Program-made: the position numbers and the translations under genes | Shown here: positions 9,635 to 20,105 of the stretch, piece by piece | Numbering within the stretch: position 1 is the stretch's first letter | How the letters are laid out: every line of letters begins with the position of its first letter | Assembly (NCBI RefSeq): GCF_012276985.1 | Contig: NZ_JAAXMM010000007.1 | Span: 1-64,000 of the forward strand | DNA length: 64,000 nt | Origin: Agrobacterium sp. a22-2 | Lineage (GTDB): Bacteria > Pseudomonadota > Alphaproteobacteria > Rhizobiales > Rhizobiaceae | Reading direction: 5' to 3' | The notes under the pieces: generated by a model | What the model was told of the DNA's origin: nothing | The model's database searches: none | The model's input: the letters and a program-made list of their open reading frames with translations, nothing else

Positions 9635-10792
9635 TCATCTGAACGTCTTTCGCGGATCGAAGGCATCGCGCACCGCCTCGCCGACGAAGATCAGCAGCGA
9701 CAGCATGATCGACATGGTGAAGAAGGCGGTGAGGCCGAGCCAAGGGGCCTGCAGGTTGCGCTTGCCTTGCGCGATCAGTTCGCCGAGCGACGGCGAGCCC
9801 GGCGGCATGCCGAGGCCGAGGAAATCGAGCGAGGTCAGGGTGGTGATCGATCCCGACAGGATGAAGGGCAGGAAGGTCAGCGTCGCCACCATGGCATTGG
9901 GCAGGAGGTGGCGATACATGATCGTCCAATTGCCGACGCCGAGCGCGCGGGCCGCATTCACATATTCGAAATTGCGGGCGCGCAGGAATTCGGCACGGAC
10001 AATGCCGACGAAACTGACCCATGAAAACAGCAGCATGATACCGAGCAGAATGAAGAAGCCGGGCGGCAGGATCGAGGAAATGATCAGCAACACGTAAAGC
10101 ACAGGCATGGACGACCAGATCTCGATAAGCCTTTGCATCAGGAGATCAGTCCAGCCGCCGAAATAGCCCTGGATGGCGCCGGCCGTCACGCCGATCAGCG
10201 CCGAGACGATCGTCAGGGCCAGGCCGAACAGCACGGAGATGCGGAAGCCATAGATCATCCGCGCCATGACATCGCGCGCCTGATCGTCGGTGCCGAGCCA
10301 GTTGAGATTGCCAAGCACGCAGCCGGGATCCTCCGTTCCGAGCGGATAGGCCGAGCAGCGCTCCTCCTTGTCCATCAGCCAGAACGGCGCCGTGGGGGCA
10401 GAATGGGGAATGTTGGAATTGACCGTGCTGTAGGAATAACGGATCGGCGGCCAGAGCACCCAGCCGTTGGCCTTGATCTCCTCGTCGATGAAGGAAGACC
10501 GATAGTCCGTCACCGCCAGGAAGCCGCCGAATTTTTCCTCGGGATAGTCGACCAGGACAGGGAACAGGATCTCGCCCTTATAGGAGGCGACCAGCGGCCG
10601 GTCATTAGCAATCAGCTCGGCACAGAGGCTGAGGACGAAGAGCAGCATGAAGATCCAGAAGGACCAGTAGCCGCGCTTGTTGGCCTTGAAGTTTTCAAGG
10701 CGCCGGCGGTTGGTGGGCGTCAGCCAGGGTCTTTTGACCTCGACGTTTGCAGCACGTGTGTCGACCATATCGGGCGAGGCCATGTCAGACAT
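9635..10792 (-). CDS. yejE: Microcin C/oligopeptide ABC importer permease YejE
   Basis: This 385-aa inner-membrane permease has the long N-terminal extension typical of YejE, with one membrane segment near residue 40 and a periplasmic stretch. It then has the BPD_transp_1 domain with five further segments and the cytoplasmic EAA loop (ALGVGNWTIMYRHLLPNA). It pairs with YejB to form the channel. It overlaps the end of yejB by 8 bp. GGAGGG touches the ATG at 10792; an in-frame ATG nine bases further on (10783) has better spacing. It is followed by the vapBC pair instead of yejF. Confidence 0.92.
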   Translation of the reverse strand: MSDMASPDMVDTRAANVEVKRPWLTPTNRRRLENFKANKRGYWSFWIFMLLFVLSLCAELIANDRPLVASYKGEILFPVLVDYPEEKFGGFLAVTDYRSSFIDEEIKANGWVLWPPIRYSYSTVNSNIPHSAPTAPFWLMDKEERCSAYPLGTEDPGCVLGNLNWLGTDDQARDVMARMIYGFRISVLFGLALTIVSALIGVTAGAIQGYFGGWTDLLMQRLIEIWSSMPVLYVLLIISSILPPGFFILLGIMLLFSWVSFVGIVRAEFLRARNFEYVNAARALGVGNWTIMYRHLLPNAMVATLTFLPFILSGSITTLTSLDFLGLGMPPGSPSLGELIAQGKRNLQAPWLGLTAFFTMSIMLSLLIFVGEAVRDAFDPRKTFR

Positions 10793-11879
10793 CCCTCCGG
10801 TCGAAATCGATGCGCGGGTCGATCCAGGTGTAGATGAGGTCCGACAGCAATCCGACCACCAGTCCCATCAGTGAGAAGATGTAGAGGGTGGCAAAGACGA
10901 TCGGATAGTCGCGGTTGACGATCGAGAGATAGCCGAGCCGGCCAAGGCCATCCAACGAGAAGATGTTCTCGATCAGCAGCGAACCGGTGAAGAAGGCGGA
11001 AATGAAGGCGCCGGGAATGCCGGCAATGACGATCAGCATGGCATTGCGGAACACGTGGCCGTAGAGAACCTGGCGCTCGCCGAGGCCCTTGGCGCGGGCC
11101 GTCACCACATATTGTTTCTTGATCTCGTCGATGAAGGAATTCTTGGTGAGCAGCGTGGTGGTCGCAAAGGCCGACAGGAGAAGTGCCGTCAGCGGCAAGG
11201 TCAGGTGCCAGAAATAGTCGAGGATCTTCTGCCACCAGGACAATTCGGCGAAATTGTCCGAGGTCAGCCCGCGCAAGGGGAACCAGTCGAAGAAGGACCC
11301 GCCGGCAAAAAGCACGATCAGCAGGATGCCAAACAGGAAACTCGGAACCGCATAGCCGACGACGATGACGCCGGAAGTCCAGACATCGAAGGTCGAACCG
11401 TCCTGCACGGCCTTGCGGATGCCGAGCGGAATGGAAATGGCGTAGGACAGCAACAGCACCCAGACGCCCAGCGAAATGGACACCGGCATCTTCTCGACGA
11501 TCAGATCGATGACGGAGGTGTTGCGGAAGAAGCTCTCGCCGAAATCGAAACGGATATAATTCCACATCATTTCGCCGAAGCGGGTCAGCGGCGGCTTGTC
11601 GAAGCCGAACTGTTTTTCGAGCTTGGCGATCAGCTCCGGATCCAGCCCCTGCGCGCCGCGATAGCGCGAGTTCATCTCGTCGGCGCCGGCCTGGCTCAGC
11701 ATATCGCCGCCGCCACCCGACAGACGCTGGTCGGCGCTGTCGCCCTGGCCGGACAGTTGGGCGATAACCTGCTCGACCGGGCCGCCGGGCGCAAACTGGA
11801 TCACGAGGAAGGAAATGCCCATGATGCCGACAATCGTCGGGATCATCAGCAGAAGGCGGCGCAGGATATAGGCGCCCAT
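10785..11879 (-). CDS. yejB: Microcin C/oligopeptide ABC importer permease YejB
   Basis: This is a 364-aa permease of the DppB/OppB type: an N-terminal membrane segment (YILRRLLLMIPTIVG), a periplasmic region with a long hydrophilic insert, then the BPD_transp_1 domain with the EAA loop (AKGLGERQVLYGHVFRNAM). YejB homologues carry the same periplasmic insert. ATG 11879 is preferred over a TTG two codons upstream because GGAG lies about ten bases before it. It is separated from yejA by 151 bp and overlaps yejE by 8 bp. Confidence 0.92.
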   Translation of the reverse strand: MGAYILRRLLLMIPTIVGIMGISFLVIQFAPGGPVEQVIAQLSGQGDSADQRLSGGGGDMLSQAGADEMNSRYRGAQGLDPELIAKLEKQFGFDKPPLTRFGEMMWNYIRFDFGESFFRNTSVIDLIVEKMPVSISLGVWVLLLSYAISIPLGIRKAVQDGSTFDVWTSGVIVVGYAVPSFLFGILLIVLFAGGSFFDWFPLRGLTSDNFAELSWWQKILDYFWHLTLPLTALLLSAFATTTLLTKNSFIDEIKKQYVVTARAKGLGERQVLYGHVFRNAMLIVIAGIPGAFISAFFTGSLLIENIFSLDGLGRLGYLSIVNRDYPIVFATLYIFSLMGLVVGLLSDLIYTWIDPRIDFDRRDV

Positions 11880-12030
11880 CAGCAATGAACTCCGCTCAAT
11901 AGGCTGCGAATATCGTTCATTACCCTGCTGCCCAAGCCGTTTTCTCCTTGTTTATCCGCACGCGCGGTCCAGATGCGCTGATTCGTGGTTTCCATTGGTA
12001 GCGGCTCGATGGAGAGACGCAAGGCCCCTG

Positions 12031-13866
12031 CTATTTGGCTACAGATTTGGACCACCATATGTTCGGGAAGCCGATGCCATAGGTTGGCAGTTCGGCCGGA
12101 TGGGCGATCCTGTTCCAATAGGCGATCTTGGCCTCACCGGCGTAAAACAGCGGCACGACAAAATGATTGGCGAGGAGAATACGATCGAGCGCCTTGACCG
12201 CCGCCACCTGTTCGTCACGGCTGGGGGCCGTGTTGATCATCGCGATCAGCTGATCGATGGCCGGATCGGAAATGCCGGCATAGTTGCGGGAGCCGGCGAC
12301 ATCCACCGACTGCGAGCCCCAGTAGTTAGCCTGTTCATTGCCGGGGTTCATGGTTTGGGCCCAGACGGCCCAGATCATGTCGTAGTCGAAGCTGCGGATA
12401 CGGTTGATGTACTGGGACGAATCGACCGTGCGGACGCGAGCTTCGATGCCGATTTTCTTGAGGCTCGCGACATAGGGCAGGACCGAACGCTCGAACGAGG
12501 CGCTGCTCAGCAGGATCTCGAAGCTCATCGGCTGGCCGGTCTGGCCATTGACCATACGATTGCCCTTGAGCTCCCATCCGGCTTCCTTGAACAAGGCAAT
12601 GGCCTTGCGGAAATTGTCCCGGACCTTCTGCGGATCGCCACCAACAGGGTTGGTATAGGGCGTGGTGAACACGGCTGGCGGCACCTTATCCTTCAACCCT
12701 TCAAGGATCTCCAGCTCGCGGCCCTGAGGCAGGCCGGAGGATGCCAGTTCCGTGCCCCAGAAATAGCTGTCGACCCGCTTCAATCCGCCATAGGCCAGGT
12801 TCTTGTTCAAGTCCTCGAAGTCGAAAGCGTAGTTCAAAGCCTCACGCACTCGGGCATCCTTGAAGATATCGCGGCGCATGTTCGGCACCATGGCTTGCAT
12901 AATGCCGGTGGCCCGGAACGGATTGGGCAGCGCCTCGCGGATCACCTGGCCATCTTTGACGGCGGAAAAGTCGTAGCGGGTGGCCCAGCGGCTGGAGCTT
13001 TGCTCCTGGTAATAGTCGAGCGTGCCGGCGCGGAAGGCTTCGAACTCGACGTCGGAATCGGTGAAATAGGTGTGGGTGATCACCTTGAAATTGTTCTGGC
13101 CGCGGTTGATCGGCAGATCCTTGCCCCAATAGTCATCCCGCAACTCGTAGCGGATCGTCGAGCCGGCCTGGAAGGCGGCGATCTTGTAGGGGCCGGAGCC
13201 CATCAACGGTTCGAGGGTGGTGCGCGAGATGTCGCGCTGATTACCCTGCGCATCCTTGCCCTCCCACCAGTGCTTCGGCAGGATTGAAAAGTCACCAACG
13301 ATGGATGGCAATTCGCGATTGTTCTTTTCGTCAAAGCGGAAGGTGACCTCGCGCTCCCCGGTCTTCTCAGCAGCGATCACATGACGGTAATAGCTGGCGT
13401 GGAGCGTGCTATGCTCTTTCGCGCTGTTGAAGCTGAAGATGACATCCTCCGGCGACACGGGCTGGCCATCGGCCCATTTGGCTTCCGGTCGCAGCCTGAA
13501 CGTGACCGATGAGAGATCGTCCGGATAGGACAGTGCTTCTGCCAGCAAACCGTATGTGACGGAGACTTCGTCTTCCGATTGCGCCATCAGCGTGTCGAAA
13601 ACGGCGGCGATGCCGGCCGCGGGGCTGCCCTTGTCGATGATCGGGTTGAAACTGTCGAACGTGCCTTCATCCGACAGGCGCAGCTCACCACCCTTCGGCG
13701 CCTCGACGTTCACGTAAGGAAGATGCTTAAAGTCCGGCGGCAACTCGGGCTGGCCCAAAACCGCGATCGCATGGCGCCATTGCGGTTCGCTGGCCGAAAG
13801 CTCAAGTGGCGCGGCGACCGAAAGCAACAGTGCAACAGCAGCAAATCCAACACGTGCCAAATCCAT
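12031..13866 (-). CDS. yejA: Microcin C/oligopeptide ABC importer, periplasmic binding protein
   Basis: This 611-aa SBP family 5 protein captures peptides for the YejBEF transporter in the periplasm. The start at 13866 gives a classic signal peptide (LARVGFAAVALLLSVAAPLELSASE) with likely cleavage near residue 25; the open frame extends 47 codons further upstream without signal character. The body shows the family's ligand-domain pattern (DEGTFDSFNPI ..., RLRPEAKWADGQPVSPEDVIFSF). It is the first gene of the yej operon, divergent from mepA across about 200 bp. Confidence 0.93.
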   Translation of the reverse strand: MDLARVGFAAVALLLSVAAPLELSASEPQWRHAIAVLGQPELPPDFKHLPYVNVEAPKGGELRLSDEGTFDSFNPIIDKGSPAAGIAAVFDTLMAQSEDEVSVTYGLLAEALSYPDDLSSVTFRLRPEAKWADGQPVSPEDVIFSFNSAKEHSTLHASYYRHVIAAEKTGEREVTFRFDEKNNRELPSIVGDFSILPKHWWEGKDAQGNQRDISRTTLEPLMGSGPYKIAAFQAGSTIRYELRDDYWGKDLPINRGQNNFKVITHTYFTDSDVEFEAFRAGTLDYYQEQSSSRWATRYDFSAVKDGQVIREALPNPFRATGIMQAMVPNMRRDIFKDARVREALNYAFDFEDLNKNLAYGGLKRVDSYFWGTELASSGLPQGRELEILEGLKDKVPPAVFTTPYTNPVGGDPQKVRDNFRKAIALFKEAGWELKGNRMVNGQTGQPMSFEILLSSASFERSVLPYVASLKKIGIEARVRTVDSSQYINRIRSFDYDMIWAVWAQTMNPGNEQANYWGSQSVDVAGSRNYAGISDPAIDQLIAMINTAPSRDEQVAAVKALDRILLANHFVVPLFYAGEAKIAYWNRIAHPAELPTYGIGFPNIWWSKSVAK

Positions 13867-14070
13867 CCAAATCACCCTTCTTGTCTTGTTGACATCAAGA
13901 ATAGGCAAATGCAGCAAAAAAGACAGGCGCCAGCAAGGCAAAAGCCGATTGCCTGATGTCACGACATCGAGAGTAACTCTCTCGCTGCAAAAACACGGAT
14001 TCACCAAAATCTCGTTTCACGATATGCTCGACAGCAAATCACCGGCATTGCGTCCGGGTCGTACGGGGAT

Positions 14071-15132
14071 GTGAGTTTGCCGAAATTTCTGAAGACCATG
14101 GCCACTGCGCTTGCCGCCAGCCTTCTGTTGGGAGCAGCCGTCGAGACGAGTGCTGCGACTGAGGCCGCCAAGCAGCTGTTCGGGGGCGTGACCCTGCCGA
14201 CCAGGGCCGAGCCCGGCGCCGTCGGATTTTATTCCAAGGGCTGCCTGGCCGGCGGCGTTGCCATTCCGACCGATGGTCCGACCTGGCAGGCGATGCGCCT
14301 GTCGCGCAACCGGCGCTGGGGCCATCCGCAGATGATCAGCCTGATCGAACAATTTTCGCAGGATGCCACCAAGATCGGCTGGCCGGGTCTGCTGCTGGGG
14401 GACATCTCGCAGCCGCGTGGCGGACCGATGCTGAACGGCCATGCCTCCCACCAGATCGGGCTCGATGCGGATATCTGGTTCACGCCGATGCCCGGCCGGC
14501 AGTTGACCGCCAAGGAGCGCGAAGATCTGCCATTCACCTCAATGCTGCAGAAGGACAAGTTCCTGACCGTCGATCCGAAGCGCTGGACGCCCAACCATGC
14601 ACAGCTGGTGATGCTGGCCGCGAGCTATCCGCAGGTCGAGCGGGTTTTCGTCAATCCTGCCATCAAGAAAAAGCTTTGCGAAACCTGGAAGGGCGACCGC
14701 TCGGCTCTGGGCAAGGTCCGGCCGATCTACGGGCATGATGCGCATTTCCATATCCGCATCAAATGCCCGAAAGGCGCCACCGACTGCAAGCCGCAGGCGG
14801 CCGTGACGGCGGGCGACGGCTGCGACAAGTCGCTGGCCTGGTGGTTCACGGACGAGCCCTGGGCCAAGCCGAAGAAAGATCCGAATGCCCCGCCGCCCAA
14901 GCCGCCGCGCGAGATGCAGCTGTCCGACATGCCGAAGGCCTGCACGGCTGTTCTGAAGGCCCCCGGCCCGGCCAACGAACAGGTCGTCACCTATGGCGGC
15001 GGTGCTGCCCCGGTCTCGGCCCTCCAGCCGACCGCGCAACCACCGGCCAGCGTCGAAGCGCTGATCGCGGCACAGCCGGGCGTTACGCCGGATACCATCC
15101 CTGTTCCACTCCCGCGGCCGGCCGGCAACTGA
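14071..15132 (+). CDS. mepA: Penicillin-insensitive murein endopeptidase (LAS/M74 metallopeptidase)
   Basis: MepA cuts D-Ala-mDAP cross-links of peptidoglycan in the periplasm. The 353-aa protein starts at a GTG after GGGGAT, with an in-frame ATG at 14098 as alternative; both leave a signal peptide ending around ETSAA. The zinc ligands are clear: His127 and Asp134 in SHQIGLDADIW, and the GHDAHFHIRI block. The last 80 residues are a proline-rich tail (PPPKPPRE ... PLPRPAGN) typical of rhizobial versions. It stands alone, divergent from yejA. Confidence 0.93.
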   Translation: MSLPKFLKTMATALAASLLLGAAVETSAATEAAKQLFGGVTLPTRAEPGAVGFYSKGCLAGGVAIPTDGPTWQAMRLSRNRRWGHPQMISLIEQFSQDATKIGWPGLLLGDISQPRGGPMLNGHASHQIGLDADIWFTPMPGRQLTAKEREDLPFTSMLQKDKFLTVDPKRWTPNHAQLVMLAASYPQVERVFVNPAIKKKLCETWKGDRSALGKVRPIYGHDAHFHIRIKCPKGATDCKPQAAVTAGDGCDKSLAWWFTDEPWAKPKKDPNAPPPKPPREMQLSDMPKACTAVLKAPGPANEQVVTYGGGAAPVSALQPTAQPPASVEALIAAQPGVTPDTIPVPLPRPAGN

Positions 15133-15226
15133 AAAGTCGCGGGCGGATGGCGTCGGTGACTTTTCAGCGTCATGGATGATGGTGTAAGGGAATTCAAATC
15201 GATTTAAACCCTAGGGATGGCCAGGG

Positions 15227-15607
15227 ATGCCCGAGAGAAAAACCATCGCGCTGATCGCCCACGACCAGATGAAGGACGAGATGGCGGCCTTCACCCGCCG
15301 GCATCAGGCGGTTCTGTCTCAGTGGCGGATCGTGGCGACCGGCACGACGGGCGGGCGCGTGCAGGAGGCCTGTCCGGGACTCGACGTCACCCGATTGAAG
15401 AGCGGACCGCTTGGCGGCGACCAGCAGATCGGCGCGATGATTGCCCAGGAAGAGATCGCCATCCTGATCTTCTTCGTCGACCCTTTGACATCCATGCCGC
15501 ATGATGTCGATGTAAAGGCTCTGATGCGCCTGGCGATCGTCTATGACACGCCGATGGCGCTCAACCGGGCGACTGCTGAAATCGTGTTGCAGGCCCAATT
15601 GCAGTGA
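15227..15607 (+). CDS. mgsA: Methylglyoxal synthase
   Basis: MgsA converts dihydroxyacetone phosphate to methylglyoxal and phosphate, a bypass of lower glycolysis when sugar phosphates accumulate. The 126-aa length is standard. Visible family features are the [12 protein letters not shown] start, the phosphate-binding TGTTGG, the catalytic Asp65 in [10 protein letters not shown] and the [15 protein letters not shown] block. The stop overlaps a possible GTG start of glk, and the two genes probably share a transcript, linking methylglyoxal production to glucose phosphorylation. Confidence 0.95.
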   Translation: MPERKTIALIAHDQMKDEMAAFTRRHQAVLSQWRIVATGTTGGRVQEACPGLDVTRLKSGPLGGDQQIGAMIAQEEIAILIFFVDPLTSMPHDVDVKALMRLAIVYDTPMALNRATAEIVLQAQLQ

Positions 15608-15648
15608 ACGATAGACCCGCGACGCCTCGGCTCACAACGGAAACCGCC

Positions 15649-16671
15649 ATGCCCAAGACCCTTGAACACGATCAGCTCACCTTCCCGATCCTGATCGGCG
15701 ACATTGGCGGAACCAATGCGCGGTTCTCGATCCTGACCGATGCCTATGGGGAGCCGAAGCAGTTTCCGAATGTGCACACCGCCGACTTCGAGACGATCGA
15801 TGAGGCGATCCAGAAAGGCGTTCTCGACAAGACCTCGGTTCAACCGCGCTCCGCGATCCTGGCGGTGGCCGGCCCGATCAAGAGCGACGAAATTCCGCTG
15901 ACCAATTGCGCCTGGGTGGTACGTCCGCGGACCATGATCGCCGATCTCGGCTTCATCGATGTCCTGGTCGTCAACGATTTCGAGGCGCAGGCGCTGGCGG
16001 TGGCGTCCCTGTCTGAGGACAATCGCGAGCCAATCGGTCCGCTGAGCCAGACCACGATCGCATCCCGCGTTGTTCTTGGACCTGGCACCGGACTCGGCGT
16101 TGCAGGCTTGATCCATGCCCAGCATGCCTGGTTCCCGGTGCCGGGCGAAGGCGGGCATGTCGATGTCGGGCCGCGCAGCGCGCGCGACTTCGATATTTTT
16201 CCCCATCTGACGCCGATCGAGGGACGGATCTCCGCCGAACAGCTGCTATGCGGGCGCGGCATCGTCAACATCTACCGGGCCGTTTGTGCGGCGGACGGCA
16301 TTGCCGCTGAGTGGAGCGACCCGGCCGATGTCACCTCCCATGCACTGGCCGGCACGGATCCGGCAGCCATCGAGACGATATCGTTGTTTTCCACCTATCT
16401 CGGCCGGCTGGCCGGCGACCTTGCACTGATATTCATGGCACGGGGTGGGGTTTTCCTGTCGGGCGGGATTTCCCAGAAAATCCTGCCGGCCCTCAAGACC
16501 TCGAAATTCCGGCTGGCTTTCGAGGACAAGGCGCCGCATTCGGCACTGATGCGGACGATCCCGACCTTCGTCGTCACCCATCCGCTGGCAGCGCTGTCGG
16601 GCCTTGCCGCCTATGCCCGCACCCCGACAAATTACGGCGTCGCCACCGAAGGGCGCCGCTGGCGGGCATAA
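15649..16671 (+). CDS. glk: Glucokinase
   Basis: The enzyme phosphorylates glucose with ATP in the cytosol. It is the bacterial Glk (not ROK) type, with the phosphate loop GDIGGTNAR at residues 17-25, the [12 protein letters not shown] block with the catalytic Asp, and [11 protein letters not shown] for the adenosine part. Starting at ATG 15649 gives 340 aa, the usual size in rhizobia and Brucella; a GTG at 15604 overlapping the mgsA stop would add 15 residues of no conserved character. It is followed after 118 bp by an ABC exporter gene. Confidence 0.94.
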   Translation: MPKTLEHDQLTFPILIGDIGGTNARFSILTDAYGEPKQFPNVHTADFETIDEAIQKGVLDKTSVQPRSAILAVAGPIKSDEIPLTNCAWVVRPRTMIADLGFIDVLVVNDFEAQALAVASLSEDNREPIGPLSQTTIASRVVLGPGTGLGVAGLIHAQHAWFPVPGEGGHVDVGPRSARDFDIFPHLTPIEGRISAEQLLCGRGIVNIYRAVCAADGIAAEWSDPADVTSHALAGTDPAAIETISLFSTYLGRLAGDLALIFMARGGVFLSGGISQKILPALKTSKFRLAFEDKAPHSALMRTIPTFVVTHPLAALSGLAAYARTPTNYGVATEGRRWRA

Positions 16672-16789
16672 CGCCGGATTACGCCGCAGCGTATTGTGCT
16701 ATGGCCAAACCCTGTGCAAATGGCTATAGAGCCGGCATATCGGCGCTCGAAGGCGGGCGCATCCAGCCGCTTTATCGGGATATCCGCTT

Positions 16790-18574
16790 TTGGACGCCAA
16801 AAGGACAATAGCACTGCCGGTCAGTTCAGAGAGCATCACCGCGATCCTCAAACGCATCATCGCGGAGAACGGCCGGGATCATGTGCGCGGCTATGCATTC
16901 GCGATCCTCTGCCTGGCCACCGTGGCGCTCACCACGGCGTTTACCGCCTGGATCATGGAAGCCGTCGTCAACGAGGCCTTCGCCAACCGGCGCGCCGACA
17001 TCGTCTGGCTGATCTGCGGTTCGATCTTCCTGGCCTTCACGCTACGCGGCCTTGCGACTTACGGCCAGGCCGTGACGCTGTCGAAGATCGGCAACAATAT
17101 CGTGGCGCGCTACCAGCGGCGGCTGTTTTCCCATTTGATGTCCCTGTCACTCGGCTATTTCAGCGAAGCACGCTCGGCGCATCTGGCGGCCCAGATCAGC
17201 CAGAACGTCAACGGCGTGCGCGACGTGCTGAACCTGACCGTAACCTCCACCGCGCGGGATCTACTGACGCTGATTGCCCTGATCGGCGTGATGGTGGCGA
17301 AGGATTGGCTGCTGACGCTGATTGTCTTCTTCGTGGCGCCGCCCGTGCTCATTGCCCTGCGTTATATATCCAAGCGGCTGCGCAAAGCGACGACCGAGTC
17401 CATCGTTCTCAACAGCCGCGTTCTCGGCGCCATGCAGGAAACCGTGCAGGGCATTGCCATCGTCAAGGCCTTCACCATGGAAGGCGAGTTGAACCGCAAG
17501 ATCGAAAGCATCATCGATGCCGCCGAGAATCGCGCCAACCGCATCGCCCGCTTGAGCGAGCGCACCTCGCCGATCACCGAGACCTTTGCCGGCCTGGCGA
17601 TTTCGAGCGTGATTGCCTATGCCGCCTTCCGCAGCATCTACGGCGATGTTCTGCCCGGCGCGTTTTTCTCCTTTGTGGCCGCTCTGCTGATGGCCTATGA
17701 GCCGGCCAAGCGGCTGGCCAAGCTTCAGGTGCAGATGGAACGCGCCGCGGTCAACGCGCGGATGATCTATGAAATCCTCGACACTCAGCCGCACCAGCGC
17801 GACACCGACGCGGCCCGCGATCTCGTCGTCAGCGAAGCAAAGATCGAGTTCCGCAACGTGCGCTTCGCCTATGGCACCAGTGCAGATATCCTGAAAGGGA
17901 TCAGTCTCGTGGCCGACGGCGGCAAGACGACAGCGCTTGTCGGGCCGTCCGGCGCGGGCAAATCGACCGTGATCAGCCTGATCCCGCGGTTCTACGATCC
18001 GTTGGAAGGCCAGATCCTGATCGACGGACAGGATATCGCCGAGGTTACCAAGTCGTCGCTGCGCAAGCATATCGCTTATGTTTCGCAGCAGCCGTATCTG
18101 TTCGAAGGCACGATCCGCGACAACATCCGCTACGGTCGCCCGGAAGCGACGGACGAAGAGGTCGAGGGTGCCGCCCGACTGGCTCATGCCCACGACTTCA
18201 TTCTGACGCAACCGTTCGGCTACGACACGCCGGTCGGTGAAAACGGGCTGACGCTGTCCGGCGGACAACGCCAGCGGCTGTCGATCGCCCGCGCCCTGGT
18301 CCGCAATGCGCCGATCCTGCTGCTCGATGAGGCAACGTCTGCGCTCGATACGGAGTCCGAGGCAGCGGTGCAGTTGGCTTTGGAACAGGCCATGAGCGGA
18401 CGGACGGTCGTCGTCATCGCGCATCGTCTTTCGACGGTCGTAAAGGCCGACAAGATCATCGTCATGCAGGACGGCATCATTGCCGAGGAAGGCACGCACG
18501 AGGCGCTTGCACAGCGCGCGGACGGTCTTTACGCTCGACTGAACAATCTGCAGACAACAACGCCAAAAGACTGA
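16790..18574 (+). CDS. MsbA-like ABC exporter (fused membrane and ATPase domains)
   Basis: The 594-aa half-transporter has six membrane helices in residues 35-320 and an ATPase domain from about residue 345, with Walker [10 protein letters not shown], the signature [10 protein letters not shown] and Walker [13 protein letters not shown]. It should act as a homodimer in the inner membrane and export a lipid or other hydrophobic compound; substrate cannot be read from sequence. The start is a TTG at 16790, since no ATG or GTG fits before the first helix. Rhizobial genomes commonly carry this gene right after glk. Confidence 0.88.
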   Translation: MDAKRTIALPVSSESITAILKRIIAENGRDHVRGYAFAILCLATVALTTAFTAWIMEAVVNEAFANRRADIVWLICGSIFLAFTLRGLATYGQAVTLSKIGNNIVARYQRRLFSHLMSLSLGYFSEARSAHLAAQISQNVNGVRDVLNLTVTSTARDLLTLIALIGVMVAKDWLLTLIVFFVAPPVLIALRYISKRLRKATTESIVLNSRVLGAMQETVQGIAIVKAFTMEGELNRKIESIIDAAENRANRIARLSERTSPITETFAGLAISSVIAYAAFRSIYGDVLPGAFFSFVAALLMAYEPAKRLAKLQVQMERAAVNARMIYEILDTQPHQRDTDAARDLVVSEAKIEFRNVRFAYGTSADILKGISLVADGGKTTALVGPSGAGKSTVISLIPRFYDPLEGQILIDGQDIAEVTKSSLRKHIAYVSQQPYLFEGTIRDNIRYGRPEATDEEVEGAARLAHAHDFILTQPFGYDTPVGENGLTLSGGQRQRLSIARALVRNAPILLLDEATSALDTESEAAVQLALEQAMSGRTVVVIAHRLSTVVKADKIIVMQDGIIAEEGTHEALAQRADGLYARLNNLQTTTPKD

Positions 18575-18597
18575 TTTTCGGCAGGGACCGGGATTTG

Positions 18598-19422
18598 ATG
18601 ACGGATCGCATGAAGCTTGTTGTTGCCGGAGCGGGCGGGCGGATGGGCCAGGCCCTGATCCGTATCATCGCCGCCACCGAAGGCGCCGTGCTGCATGGGG
18701 CGATCGTCCGCCCCGGCTCGGCTGCGCTCGGCAAGGATGCCGGCGAATTGGCCGGTCTTGGCCCGATCGGCGTGACGATCACCGACGATCCGCTCGCCGC
18801 CTTCCTTCATGCCGATGGCGTGATCGATTTCACCTCGCCGGCAACGTCCGTTGAATTTGCAGGACTCGCCGCGCAGGCGCGCATCGTGCATGTCATTGGC
18901 ACGACCGGCTGCTCGCCGGCCGACGAAGCCCGCATCGAGGCGGCAGCGCGCCATGCGCGGATCGTCAAATCGGGCAATATGAGCCTAGGGGTCAATCTGC
19001 TCAGCGTGCTGGTCGAACAGGCGGCGCGGGCGCTTGAAGCCTCCGGCTGGGACATCGAGGTGCTGGAAATGCACCACAAGCACAAGGTCGACGCGCCGTC
19101 CGGCACAGCACTCCTGCTCGGCGATGCCGCCGCCCGCGGACGCGGCATCGATCTCACCGAGAATTCGGTCAGGGTGCGCGATGGCCATACCGGCCCGCGC
19201 GAACCGGGCTCGATCGGCTTTGCGACGCTGCGCGGCGGCTCGGTAATCGGCGAACATTCCGTCATCCTCGCCGGCGAGGGCGAAATCATCACCCTGTCCC
19301 ATAGTGCAGGCGATCGCACCATCTTTGCCCGTGGCGCCGTCAAGGCGGCACTCTGGGCGCGCTCGGCCAAGCCGGGCCTCTATTCCATGCTCGATGTTCT
19401 CGGGCTTTCTTCCCACAATTGA
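18598..19422 (+). CDS. dapB: 4-hydroxy-tetrahydrodipicolinate reductase
   Basis: DapB carries out the NAD(P)H-dependent reduction in the lysine/diaminopimelate pathway, feeding peptidoglycan synthesis. From ATG 18598 the protein is 274 aa. It shows the nucleotide-binding GAGGRMG (residues 11-17), the [16 protein letters not shown] catalytic block with its essential His and Lys, and the C-terminal [15 protein letters not shown] 18610, which starts directly at [10 protein letters not shown], is an equally plausible start. It lies 21 bp before gpmA and is probably cotranscribed with it. Confidence 0.95.
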   Translation: MTDRMKLVVAGAGGRMGQALIRIIAATEGAVLHGAIVRPGSAALGKDAGELAGLGPIGVTITDDPLAAFLHADGVIDFTSPATSVEFAGLAAQARIVHVIGTTGCSPADEARIEAAARHARIVKSGNMSLGVNLLSVLVEQAARALEASGWDIEVLEMHHKHKVDAPSGTALLLGDAAARGRGIDLTENSVRVRDGHTGPREPGSIGFATLRGGSVIGEHSVILAGEGEIITLSHSAGDRTIFARGAVKAALWARSAKPGLYSMLDVLGLSSHN

Positions 19423-19443
19423 CCGTCACCCGGAGGATTTACG

Positions 19444-20079
19444 ATGACCGGTACCCTCGTGCTTGTTCGCCATGGCCAGAGCGAATGGAACCTCAAGAAC
19501 CTGTTCACCGGCTGGCGGGATCCGGGCCTGACCGAGCTTGGCGTTCAGGAAGCCAATGCCGGCGGCAAGGCGCTGGCCGACTACGGAATAAAATTCGACA
19601 TCGCCTTTACCTCGGCCCTGTCGCGCGCCCAGCGCACCTGCGAGATCGTGCTGCAGAATGTCGGCCAGCCGACGCTTGAAACCATCCGTGACGAGGCCCT
19701 CAACGAGCGCGATTACGGTGACCTTTCCGGCCTTAACAAGGATGATGCCCGCGCCAAGTGGGGTGAAGAGCAGGTGCATGTCTGGCGCCGCTCCTACGAC
19801 GTTCCGCCGCCTGGCGGCGAGAGCCTGCGCGACACGGGCGCCCGCGTCTGGCCCTATTACATGACGGAGATCCTGCCGCGCGTGCTGCGGGGCGAAAAGG
19901 TGCTTGTTGCCGCCCACGGCAATTCGCTGCGCGCCCTGGTGATGGTTCTCGATCGGCTGACCAAGGCAGAGATCCTGGAGCTCAACCTCGCGACCGGCGT
20001 GCCGATGGTCTACAAGCTCAATGCCGATTCGACCGTTGCGACCAAGGACGTGCTCGGCGACATGTCCGGCGCCCACTGA
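19444..20079 (+). CDS. gpmA: 2,3-bisphosphoglycerate-dependent phosphoglycerate mutase
   Basis: GpmA interconverts 3- and 2-phosphoglycerate in glycolysis and gluconeogenesis. It has the phosphohistidine signature RHGQSEWN with the catalytic His10, the NERDYGDL block, and the second His in VAAHGNSLR. At 211 aa it is the short rhizobial form (enteric enzymes are about 250 aa). A strong GGAGG precedes the ATG. It ends 26 bp before the convergent phnF. Confidence 0.95.
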   Translation: MTGTLVLVRHGQSEWNLKNLFTGWRDPGLTELGVQEANAGGKALADYGIKFDIAFTSALSRAQRTCEIVLQNVGQPTLETIRDEALNERDYGDLSGLNKDDARAKWGEEQVHVWRRSYDVPPPGGESLRDTGARVWPYYMTEILPRVLRGEKVLVAAHGNSLRALVMVLDRLTKAEILELNLATGVPMVYKLNADSTVATKDVLGDMSGAH

Positions 20080-20105
20080 CCACAACAAACAAGACGGCGA
20101 GCAAC